This document shows, piece after piece, positions 50,271 through 57,396 of a DNA stretch of 64,000 nt. How positions within the stretch are numbered: the stretch's first letter is position 1; the number at the start of each line of letters is the position of its first letter. Source of the DNA: DTU013 sp029778665 (GTDB lineage: Bacteria > Bacillota > Clostridia > Acetivibrionales > DTU013). The DNA lies in assembly GCA_035378685.1 (NCBI GenBank), contig DAOSUL010000006.1, forward strand, positions 1 through 64,000. Direction: 5' to 3'. Made by a program: the position numbers and the translations under genes. Below the pieces are notes generated by a model. It was not told the DNA's origin. It made no database searches and saw only the letters and a list, made by a program, of their open reading frames with translations.

Positions 50271-51608
50271 TCAGAAACCGTTGTTCCTGATCACATCCCT
50301 GTACCAGTGCGCGCTCTTTTTCAGTATCCGCTGCTGCGTTTTGTAATCGACGTATACGATCCCGAATCTCTTGCTGTAGCCGTGTGCCCATTCAAAGTTA
50401 TCCAGCAGCGACCAAACATAATATCCTTTGACGTTCACACCGGAGCTGATCGCGCGGTGCACCTGCGCCAGGTACCTGTAAAGGTAATCCACGCGGTTGT
50501 CATCCTCGACCTTTCCCTCGCGGTTGACGATGTCATTGAAAGCCGCGCCGTTTTCGGTGATGAGGATCTTGATCCCGCTGTAGTCCCTGTTGAGGCCGAC
50601 AAGCAGGTCATGGATACCTTCGGGATAGATCTCCCAGCCCATCTGTGTCCTGTCCCTGCCGGTGGACACTTCCGCCGCGGGTATAGGCCACTGCGAGCCG
50701 TCATATTTTACAAAACTGCTGAAATAATTGTTTACTCCAAGGAAATCGACAGGCTGATGGATAATCTCCATGTCACGGCTGTCTGTTTCGCCGAGCAGGC
50801 CCATTTTCTGCAGGTGCTCCACAAGGCTTGCAGGGTAAGCGCCTTTCAACACAGGATCGGCAAACCATTTGTTTAGATATTCGTCGTACAGCTTTGCGGC
50901 AGTCCTGTCTTCCGTGCTGTCAGAAACTGGGTATACCGGGTTCATGTTGAGCGTTATCCCGATCTCTCCCTTGCCGCCTGTTTCCCTGTATGCCTTTACC
51001 GCCTGGCCGTGGGAAAGCAGGAGGTGATGCGCCACCTGCAGCGCTGTCCTGAAATCGGTTATGCCGGGAGCATGCCTGCCCTGCCAGTTCCCGACGAATG
51101 CCACTACCCACGGTTCATTGTGCGTGATCCAGACCGGTACCTGGTCGCCGAGCTTATCGAACATGTAAGCTGCATAATCGGTAAACCACCCGACGCAGTC
51201 CCTGTTCGCCCATCCGCCCCGGTCCTGCAGCTTTTGCGGCAGGTCCCAGTGATAAAGCGTAGCGGCTGGCTTTATGCCGTTCTCGTTCAGCTTTTCCACA
51301 AGCCTCCTGTAGAAATCCAGCCCTTTTTGGTTCGGAGTCCCTTTCCCTTCAGGGAACACCCTTGCCCATGATATCGAAAAACGGTATGATTTAAGGCCGA
51401 TGTCCTTCATTATCGCGATGTCTTCCTCATACCTGTGGTAATGGTCGCATGCGACATCCCCCGTATGGCCTTCGTAAACCTTGCCCGGGATGTGGCTGTA
51501 GCGGTCCCATATGTTCTCGCCCTTGCCATCCTCCCTGTGAGCGCCTTCTATCTGGTATGCTGCCGTCGCGGCGCCCCATGTGAAACCTTCCGGAAACACG
51601 TACTGCAT
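50271..51608 (-). CDS. GH1 beta-glucosidase
   Basis: The 445-aa enzyme should hydrolyse beta-glucosides such as cellobiose in the cytosol (no signal peptide). It has the N-terminal FPEGFTWGAATAAYQIEGA signature, acid/base Glu in WITHNEPW (about residue 166) and nucleophile Glu in ILITENGAA (about residue 353). No phosphate-binding loop typical of 6-phospho-beta-glucosidases is evident. The ATG at 51608 follows AGGAGGAGAAAATC. Confidence 0.95.
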   Translation of the reverse strand: MQYVFPEGFTWGAATAAYQIEGAHREDGKGENIWDRYSHIPGKVYEGHTGDVACDHYHRYEEDIAIMKDIGLKSYRFSISWARVFPEGKGTPNQKGLDFYRRLVEKLNENGIKPAATLYHWDLPQKLQDRGGWANRDCVGWFTDYAAYMFDKLGDQVPVWITHNEPWVVAFVGNWQGRHAPGITDFRTALQVAHHLLLSHGQAVKAYRETGGKGEIGITLNMNPVYPVSDSTEDRTAAKLYDEYLNKWFADPVLKGAYPASLVEHLQKMGLLGETDSRDMEIIHQPVDFLGVNNYFSSFVKYDGSQWPIPAAEVSTGRDRTQMGWEIYPEGIHDLLVGLNRDYSGIKILITENGAAFNDIVNREGKVEDDNRVDYLYRYLAQVHRAISSGVNVKGYYVWSLLDNFEWAHGYSKRFGIVYVDYKTQQRILKKSAHWYRDVIRNNGF

Positions 51609-52060
51609 GATTTTCTCCTCCTGTCCTCGATATTTGCTGGTATTGTTACTGCAACCAACCTGAGAAATTCTTCCGTATGCAATCATTATACCCCATGCCT
51701 GCATCCGTTTGAACAGTTTTCTGCGGGAACCGGTACATTGCACAAAGTGTCATTATTTTTCAAAAATACCCGTAATATTTTCCCCTCAATGACGGCAAAA
51801 AAACGCACGAGCTCCAGTTGCGCCAAAGCTCCCGGTCCGCGCTTCGGTCCAAAAATCCCGGAATGTGTATTATAATACACTTGTGATACCCGGTAACCTG
51901 GCATTCGCCGATAAAAAGGCAGTCCGGAAACCGCCGGGATCTGCCTGTGGAACCAGTTTCACCGGAGCGGCCGCAAAGTTAAGATATTTTTAAGAATTCC
52001 ATCAGGCCGGTCGTAAGATTCATGCCCTACAATACGACCCAGGCTGAAGGGGGATGCGCA
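51609..52060. promoter_or_regulatory. Divergent GH1 / two-component control region
   Basis: No gene. A perfect 16-bp palindrome, GTGTATTATAATACAC, at 51865-51880 contains TATAAT on both strands and could be a shared -10 or an operator. Nearer the response regulator, TTAAGA occurs at 51979-51984 and 51990-51995 (11 bp apart), with GTAAGA at 52013-52018. The 11-bp phase fits OmpR/PhoB-type binding and suggests autoregulation. Confidence 0.5.
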
Positions 52061-52801
52061 GTGGAGAATGCAAAGATGCCCGCGGGATATGCCCGGGTGG
52101 ACAATGCGAGGATACTCGTTGTCGATGACGACAGGGAAATCGCCATGGCAATCGAAAAACTCCTGGCACGCGAAGGATACGAGGTCATAAAGGCATACGA
52201 CGGGATGCAGGCACTGGAAGCCCTGGCCGGAAACCAGGTGCACCTGATCCTGCTTGACATCATGATGCCGAAGCTGGATGGGCTCTCGGCCACGATGAAG
52301 ATACGCGAGAGCAGGAACATACCCATCATCATAATCTCCGCGAAATCCGAAGACAGCGACAAGATCCTCGGGCTGTCAATGGGCGCGGACGATTACGTGA
52401 CGAAGCCCTTCAATCCCCAGGAGCTGGTCGCCAGGGTAAAGAGCCAGCTAAGGCGGTACATGCACCTAGGCGACATCGCCAACGGGCCGAAGTCTGCTTC
52501 CGTGCTGAGAACAGGCGGGCTCTGTCTCGATACCGAGGCCAAACAGCTCACGGTCGACGGCGAGCCTGTAAAACTTACGGCAAAGGAGTACAAAATACTG
52601 GAACTGCTGATGTCGAACCCTGGCGTCGTGTTTTCGGCGGAGCAGATCTATGAGGCTGTCTGGAAGGAAGTCCCCTACTCCGTGGAAAACACGGTCATGG
52701 TCCACATAAGGCGCATCCGTGAAAAAATCGAGATCAACCCGAAGGAGCCCAAATATCTGAAGGTGGTGTGGGGTATTGGTTACAAGATTGAGAAGATTTA
52801 G
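52061..52801 (+). CDS. OmpR-family response regulator
   Basis: The 246-aa regulator has a receiver domain (ILVVDDDREIAMA, phospho-Asp in LILLDIMMPKLDG, Thr/Ser and Lys in IIIISAKSED and YVTKPFNPQEL) and a C-terminal winged helix (LTAKEYKILELLMSNPG, TVMVHIRRIREKIE). The GTG at 52061 is chosen because AAGGGGG lies upstream; an in-frame ATG at 52022 has no site. It overlaps the kinase gene by 26 bp. Confidence 0.93.
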   Translation: MENAKMPAGYARVDNARILVVDDDREIAMAIEKLLAREGYEVIKAYDGMQALEALAGNQVHLILLDIMMPKLDGLSATMKIRESRNIPIIIISAKSEDSDKILGLSMGADDYVTKPFNPQELVARVKSQLRRYMHLGDIANGPKSASVLRTGGLCLDTEAKQLTVDGEPVKLTAKEYKILELLMSNPGVVFSAEQIYEAVWKEVPYSVENTVMVHIRRIREKIEINPKEPKYLKVVWGIGYKIEKI

Positions 52802-54623
52802 CACTGACCCTGTGGCAAAAACTATCGCATTCATCCTGACAGTGCTTATCCTGACCGGCCTGGCCGAACTGTTCCTGTATATTTGCTTCAGGAACCTGGA
52901 TCCGCAATGTATCCCTGTCGATGGCTATTTCGACAGCACAGAGTTCGTCGACCTGATGGGAAAAGCGGCAGCCGAGGCAAGCGATGCACTCTTTTCGGAT
53001 GAACTGCCTGGTAATGTCCCTTATTACTACTATATCAGCGACGGGAATAAAGAACTGACGAACGTGGAAAATCCGGACAAAAGCTTTTTTGAGCAGTTTG
53101 AACCGGCATTCTGCGCACTGGAAAACGGGCAATGGCACTTGAAAAGCAAAAGCAGCTTTCCGTATTCGAGCCGTTATACCTTTAAACTGTCAGTCTCCGA
53201 AGTCCTGAAAAAAAGCAACACGATCTACATAGCATATCCGAAGGAATACATAAAATCGCTGGAGCAGGAATGGAACCAGGACAGAACGGTCGTGATCCGG
53301 CTCGTGACCGTTGCGGCAGCCGGAGCTGCCCTGGCAGTGATCCTTGCCATATACCTGGCGGCAGTGACAGGCAGAAGGCCTGAGGACATGGAACTCCACC
53401 CGGGGAGGACCGATTCCGTCTATTCGGACATACTGATCGCAGTATTGTGCTTCCTGGCACTGGCATGGTACCTGCTGTACTTAGCAGCGTATGACCTGGG
53501 GGCGAATGACACAGGAACACTGACTGCATCCCACAAATTGACCCTTATCGTATTCGGGGCCATAACATTGCCGGCAGCCGCTTTATGCGAAGCGATCCTG
53601 CTTGCGCTGATACGCAAGATAAAGGCTGGAACCCTGATTAAACACAGCCTTATTTACAAATTCCTTTACCGGATCTATGACTATGCGGTCAGCCTGTTCG
53701 ACGGCAGGGCGTTTTCAAAATATCCGCTGACCAGATCGCTGTTTTACAGGCAGCTCATTTTCATAATCCTCAGCTTCGTATTCGTATTCCTCACGTTTGT
53801 ATTCATGCTGGCGGAATCCCTCGCCGTTATCATTCCTCCGGTGCTTGAAGCGATCATTATATACTGGTACATCAAGGGGAACAACAGGACATACATGGAT
53901 ATCAACCGGGGTTTCAACGAAAGCCTTGAAGAGCAGATGAAATCAGAGAGGATGAAGGTCGCGCTCATAACGAATGTATCGCATGACCTCAAGACACCGC
54001 TGACTTCCATCGTAAGCTATATCGATCTGCTCTCGAAAGAAGAAGGCCTGCCCGAACCGGCCAGGGACTACGTCAGGATACTGGGAGAAAAGGCAGGCAG
54101 GCTCAGCAATATGGTTTCGGACCTTTTTGACCTGGCCAAGAGCACCAGCGGGAACATGCCGGTGGATACAGAAAAACTCGATCTCAGGAAGCTGATCGAG
54201 CAGACTCTGGCCGACATGAACGACAGGATCGAAAATTCCGGACTTTCATTCAGGGTCAAACTGCCGGAAAAATCGATGCAGATTTATGCTGACGGCAAAA
54301 AACTCTACAGGGTGTTCCAGAACGTGATCGACAACGCGCTTAAATACTCGCTCCAGGGCACCAGGGTGTACATCTCCCTCGAAGAGACGGAAGGCATGGC
54401 TGTCGCAACAGTAAAGAACACTGCCGGTTATGAGATGGATTTCACAGCTGAGGAAATACTGCAGCGGTTCACCCGCGGCGACAAATCGCGGACTTCGGAA
54501 GGGAGCGGCCTTGGCCTTTCCATCGCGGAAAGCTTTACCAGGCTGTGCGGCGGCAGGTTCAGGGTAGATATCGACGGCGACCTGTTCAAAGTGACGGTCA
54601 GCTTCAACCTCGCGCAGCAATGA
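52776..54623 (+). CDS. Sensor histidine kinase
   Basis: The 615-aa kinase has a first span (about 15-37), a 120-residue extracytoplasmic sensor, then six or so further spans (about 165-375), which is more membrane than most HPK1 kinases. The dimerisation box NVSHDLKTPLTSIVSYIDLL gives the phospho-His. The ATPase domain has an N box (QNVIDNALKYS) and G2 box (EGSGLGLSIAES). It is partner to the regulator it overlaps. The start is TTG; a second TTG five codons later is possible. The signal is unknown. Confidence 0.92.
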   Translation: MVTRLRRFSTDPVAKTIAFILTVLILTGLAELFLYICFRNLDPQCIPVDGYFDSTEFVDLMGKAAAEASDALFSDELPGNVPYYYYISDGNKELTNVENPDKSFFEQFEPAFCALENGQWHLKSKSSFPYSSRYTFKLSVSEVLKKSNTIYIAYPKEYIKSLEQEWNQDRTVVIRLVTVAAAGAALAVILAIYLAAVTGRRPEDMELHPGRTDSVYSDILIAVLCFLALAWYLLYLAAYDLGANDTGTLTASHKLTLIVFGAITLPAAALCEAILLALIRKIKAGTLIKHSLIYKFLYRIYDYAVSLFDGRAFSKYPLTRSLFYRQLIFIILSFVFVFLTFVFMLAESLAVIIPPVLEAIIIYWYIKGNNRTYMDINRGFNESLEEQMKSERMKVALITNVSHDLKTPLTSIVSYIDLLSKEEGLPEPARDYVRILGEKAGRLSNMVSDLFDLAKSTSGNMPVDTEKLDLRKLIEQTLADMNDRIENSGLSFRVKLPEKSMQIYADGKKLYRVFQNVIDNALKYSLQGTRVYISLEETEGMAVATVKNTAGYEMDFTAEEILQRFTRGDKSRTSEGSGLGLSIAESFTRLCGGRFRVDIDGDLFKVTVSFNLAQQ

Positions 54624-54626
54624 AAT

Positions 54627-54651
54627 CTGCCGGTATCAACAGGACCGGCAG
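54627..54651 (+). terminator. Hairpin after the histidine kinase gene
   Basis: CTGCCGGT, 9-nt loop, ACCGGCAG, a perfect 8-bp stem 3 bp past the stop, followed by a mixed pyrimidine stretch (ACCTCCTTATAA). Probable terminator for the two-component operon. Confidence 0.5.
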
Positions 54652-54668
54652 ACCTCCTTATAAATTCA

Positions 54669-54701
54669 GGGCCGCAATGGCGCAATAGCGCCTTGCGGCC
54701 C
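54669..54701. terminator. Strong hairpin between convergent genes
   Basis: GGGCCGCAA-T-GGCGC, AATA loop, GCGCC-TTGCGGCCC: a 14-bp stem with one bulge. It lies between the kinase and the dihydrolipoyl dehydrogenase stops and could end transcription from either side, though the T-runs are poor. Confidence 0.5.
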
Positions 54702-54709
54702 GAAGCCGT

Positions 54710-56104
54710 TCAAAACCCGGTCATCACTTCTTTGATGATCTCTGAAACTGTCGGATGCGGGAATACCACCTTTTTCAGGTCATCGACCCGCATCCCTTTT
54801 TCTATCATCATCGCAGCCCCGTATATGATCTCCGATGAATAGCTCCCGATCATATGGACGCCTATTACGGCCATATCCCTCCTGTCGGCAATGACCTTGC
54901 ATATCCCGTCTCCCCGCTCGTTTTCGGCTGCATATCTTCCGCTGTATGTCATCGGCAGCCTTGCTGTCACGAAATCGATCCCTTTTTCGGCGGCTGATTC
55001 CTCCGTCTCGCCTACTCCGGCCACCTCGGGATCGGTGTAGATCACCGAAGGTATCGCATTATACCTGATCTCGTCCTCTATTCCGAGCATATCGTTGATG
55101 CAGGCCTCGGCTTCCCGGTATGCCGTATGTGCGAGCATCGAGACGCCGTTTACATCGCCTGCGGCGTATACGCCCGGAACACTGGTCCTGCCATGCAGGT
55201 CTGTCATGATCCGGCCTCTTTCCATGGCAACGCCTATGTTCTCAAGCCCAAGTCCTTCGGTAGCCGGTCTTCTGCCAATGCTCACAAGCACTTTATCGGC
55301 GTCCACGTATTTCGTGTCGCCGCTGCCGTCCGACACGGACGTATAGACCACCCCGCGGTCATTTATTTCCGTGGCCCTGCAATTCAGCAGGAATTCGACG
55401 CCTCTTTTCGCAAGGTTTTTCTGCAGGATGCCGGAAATCTCCCTGTCGACCGGGCCTGCCACATGATCCAGCAGTTCCAGTACCGTCACACGGCTTCCTG
55501 CAGCGCTGAAATATGATGCCATCTCGAGACCGACTATGCCCCCGCCGATCACAGCAAGAGACCCAGGCACTTCTTTCAGATCGAAGATCTCCCGGTTCGT
55601 CATAACACGGCCGGAGTCAAGCCCTTCCCTTACACCGGGCAAACCGGGAAGAACCGGTTCCGAACCAGTTGCAACCAGGATGCGGCGCCCGGTATACACC
55701 TCATCCCCGATCTTCACTTCAAATACGGCGGCGTCCCTTTCGCTGCCGGTCTTCATCCCGGTTACCACTCCAGCGCCTTCGACCACCGTCACATCGCTCT
55801 GCCTTAGCTTTGCCTTCACTCCTGCGGCAAGCGTCCTTACAACTTTGTTTTTCCTTTCAATGACCTTTTTATGGTCCAACGCGGCATTCTCAACGGTTAT
55901 GCCGTATTTTTCCCCGTTGACTGCGCCATAAAACAGCTTTGCGCTGTAAAGCAACGTCTTTGAAGGTATGCAGCCTTCGTTCAGGCAGACTCCGCCGATG
56001 TGCCTTTTCTCCGCCAGCAGCGTCTTCATCCCGGCCCTGCCGGCCAGTTCGGCGGCATGGTATCCTGCCGGTCCTCCTCCTATTACAATAAGATCGTATA
56101 TCAA
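54710..56104 (-). CDS. lpdA: Dihydrolipoyl dehydrogenase
   Basis: This FAD disulfide reductase reoxidises lipoamide. The 464-aa protein has the FAD motif IVIGGGPAGYHAA, the redox CLNEGCIPSK disulfide, the NAD motif VIGGGIVGLEMASYF, and the C-terminal FPHPTVSEII with the catalytic His. The TTG at 56104 is chosen, 8 nt behind AAGGAG; a GTG nine bases upstream overlaps that site. No other 2-oxoacid dehydrogenase or glycine cleavage genes are nearby, so its complex is not known. Confidence 0.92.
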   Translation of the reverse strand: MIYDLIVIGGGPAGYHAAELAGRAGMKTLLAEKRHIGGVCLNEGCIPSKTLLYSAKLFYGAVNGEKYGITVENAALDHKKVIERKNKVVRTLAAGVKAKLRQSDVTVVEGAGVVTGMKTGSERDAAVFEVKIGDEVYTGRRILVATGSEPVLPGLPGVREGLDSGRVMTNREIFDLKEVPGSLAVIGGGIVGLEMASYFSAAGSRVTVLELLDHVAGPVDREISGILQKNLAKRGVEFLLNCRATEINDRGVVYTSVSDGSGDTKYVDADKVLVSIGRRPATEGLGLENIGVAMERGRIMTDLHGRTSVPGVYAAGDVNGVSMLAHTAYREAEACINDMLGIEDEIRYNAIPSVIYTDPEVAGVGETEESAAEKGIDFVTARLPMTYSGRYAAENERGDGICKVIADRRDMAVIGVHMIGSYSSEIIYGAAMMIEKGMRVDDLKKVVFPHPTVSEIIKEVMTGF

Positions 56105-56364
56105 ACCAAACACTCCTTACCTGTATATCGTCCCCGCAAAAGTAATGCGGGCCGCCCCTGAAAAACCGTGGTCAGCCGCTCCGGGGCAGCCAGGGTGGAC
56201 AGCCCCGGAAAATCAATAGTGACGCCATAGCGTCACTATTTTGCGTTACTGTCTGCCGGACATCCAATCATTGCCCGGCCTGATTCCGCTTGTACCAGGT
56301 GCACCGTCCGCTTGACGGTATGCGGACGGTGCTGTTCCGGCCGTACGTCCGGCCCGGCCGCATG
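56105..56364. repeat. Palindrome-rich spacer between lpdA and hpf
   Basis: Four hairpins are packed in 200 bp: CCCGCA/TGCGGG (56134-56152), CCGGGGC/GCCCCGG (56181-56208), AATAGTGACGC/GCGTCACTATT with a 4-nt loop (56215-56240) and GCACCGTCCGC/GCGGACGGTGC (56301-56332). The third is a plausible terminator. The last has the REP-like GGACGGT core and is preceded by CCAGGTGC. Confidence 0.6.
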
Positions 56365-56904
56365 TCAGTCGAATTCGGGCTCGATCAGGCCGTAATTCCC
56401 GTCCTTGCGCTTATATACAACGTTGACCTGGTTGGTTTCCGCGTTGGAAAATACGAAAAATTCATGTCCAAGCAGGTTCATCTGCAATATAGCTTCCTCG
56501 ACAGTCATCGGCTTTACGGCGAACCTCTTCGTACGTACGACTTTAAATTCCGTCTCTTCTTCCACATCATCGATGTCCGGGCGGAATGCGTCAGGCTGTT
56601 CGAGCACTCCTTCATGCAGTTTTTTCGCAAGCCTGGTCTTGTGTTTCCTTATCTGCCTTTCGAGGATGTCCTGCGCCTTGTCTATGCACGTATACATATC
56701 ATCTTCGTTGACTTCCGCACGCAGAGTGATCCCTCCGGTAATTATAGTGACCTCGAGTATGTGCCTGTTTCTCTGCACGCTCATCGTAACCTGTGCTTCA
56801 GTTCCCGGTTTGAAGAATTTGTCCAGTTTGCCGAGCTTTTTATTTACTCTCTCTTTAAGAGCATCCGTTACGTCGATGTTCTTTCCCGTGATCCTTATAT
56901 TCAT
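56365..56904 (-). CDS. hpf: Long-form ribosome hibernation promoting factor
   Basis: Long HPF joins 70S ribosomes into 100S dimers in stationary phase. The 179-aa protein has the N-terminal S30AE domain (MNIRITGKNIDVTDALKERV) and the C-terminal dimerisation domain (KRFAVKPMTVEEAILQMNLLGHEFFVF). The ATG at 56904 is 8 nt behind AAAGGAG; two upstream in-frame ATGs fit less well. A sigma-H-like promoter lies about 60 bp upstream. Confidence 0.96.
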   Translation of the reverse strand: MNIRITGKNIDVTDALKERVNKKLGKLDKFFKPGTEAQVTMSVQRNRHILEVTIITGGITLRAEVNEDDMYTCIDKAQDILERQIRKHKTRLAKKLHEGVLEQPDAFRPDIDDVEEETEFKVVRTKRFAVKPMTVEEAILQMNLLGHEFFVFSNAETNQVNVVYKRKDGNYGLIEPEFD

Positions 56905-56965
56905 GGTCATTGCTCCTTTCATGATCATTATTGGCTTCTTGCTTCAGAATGGTTCTTATATTCTT

Positions 56966-56993
56966 ATTCAACAACGATTATCATAATTCCTTC
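56966..56993 (-). promoter_or_regulatory. Sigma-H-like promoter of hpf
   Basis: On the minus strand GAAGGAATT (56985-56993), 12-bp spacer, GTTGAAT (56966-56972). This matches the B. subtilis sigma-H pattern RnAGGAwww-N11/12-RnnGAAT at every fixed position. B. subtilis hpf (yvyD) is known to be sigma-H and sigma-B controlled, so the match is biologically sensible. Confidence 0.6.
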
Positions 56994-57083
56994 CAGGATT
57001 ATTGCTATATTTACACATGTATATACATTTTCGCCAAACTTCATCAAAAGCTGTCGTTTCAGGCATCTTGTCCTTCCTGTCCG

Positions 57084-57115
57084 GATATTCACAAAACAGA
57101 TGTTTTGTGAATATC
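57084..57115. promoter_or_regulatory. Perfect 15-bp inverted repeat upstream of hpf
   Basis: GATATTCACAAAACA and TGTTTTGTGAATATC are separated by GA. It is AT-rich without a T-run, so more like an operator or DnaA-related site than a terminator. Each arm contains ATATTCACA, one base from the DnaA box TTATTCACA. Confidence 0.6.
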
Positions 57116-57128
57116 TCCTTGTTGATAA

Positions 57129-57321
57129 TGTGGATAACCATGTGTATAACTGCTTTTCAGCGTTTCCGGAGCTGTGGATAATATCTCACTGAAATTTCAC
57201 CTATGTGGATCAACGGTTCCTGCAAAGCCTGAGAAAACAGGCATTCTTTCCCTGAATTGAAACAGCCCTGTCCGCATGATGACAGGGCTGAACGTTATTC
57301 ACAGGGCGTCAGTTATACACA
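57129..57321. promoter_or_regulatory. DnaA-box cluster
   Basis: Five exact matches to TTATNCACA lie within 193 bp: TTATCCACA on the minus strand at 57129-57137 and 57173-57181, TTATACACA on the minus strand at 57141-57149, TTATTCACA on the plus strand at 57295-57303 and TTATACACA on the plus strand at 57313-57321. A one-mismatch copy (TGTGGATCA) is at 57204-57212. No dnaA or dnaN gene is nearby. Confidence 0.65.
57263..57290 (-). terminator. Probable terminator of the GH31 gene
   Basis: CAGCCCTGTC, 8-nt loop, GACAGGGCTG: a perfect 10-bp stem, followed on the minus strand by TTTCAATT, about 105 bp past the GH31 stop. It lies inside the DnaA-box cluster. Confidence 0.55.
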
Positions 57322-57396
57322 GAACGCTCCTTTCTTCCCGGAATGATCCGAATGTCATTTGCTGACACAAGATGCGGCCGTGTTCGTCGGATAGTG

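Noticed and set aside
57084..57396. Chromosomal origin (oriC)
   Set aside because: DnaA boxes are present, but no dnaA/dnaN/recF genes and no clear AT-rich unwinding element. Kept as a DnaA-binding cluster instead.
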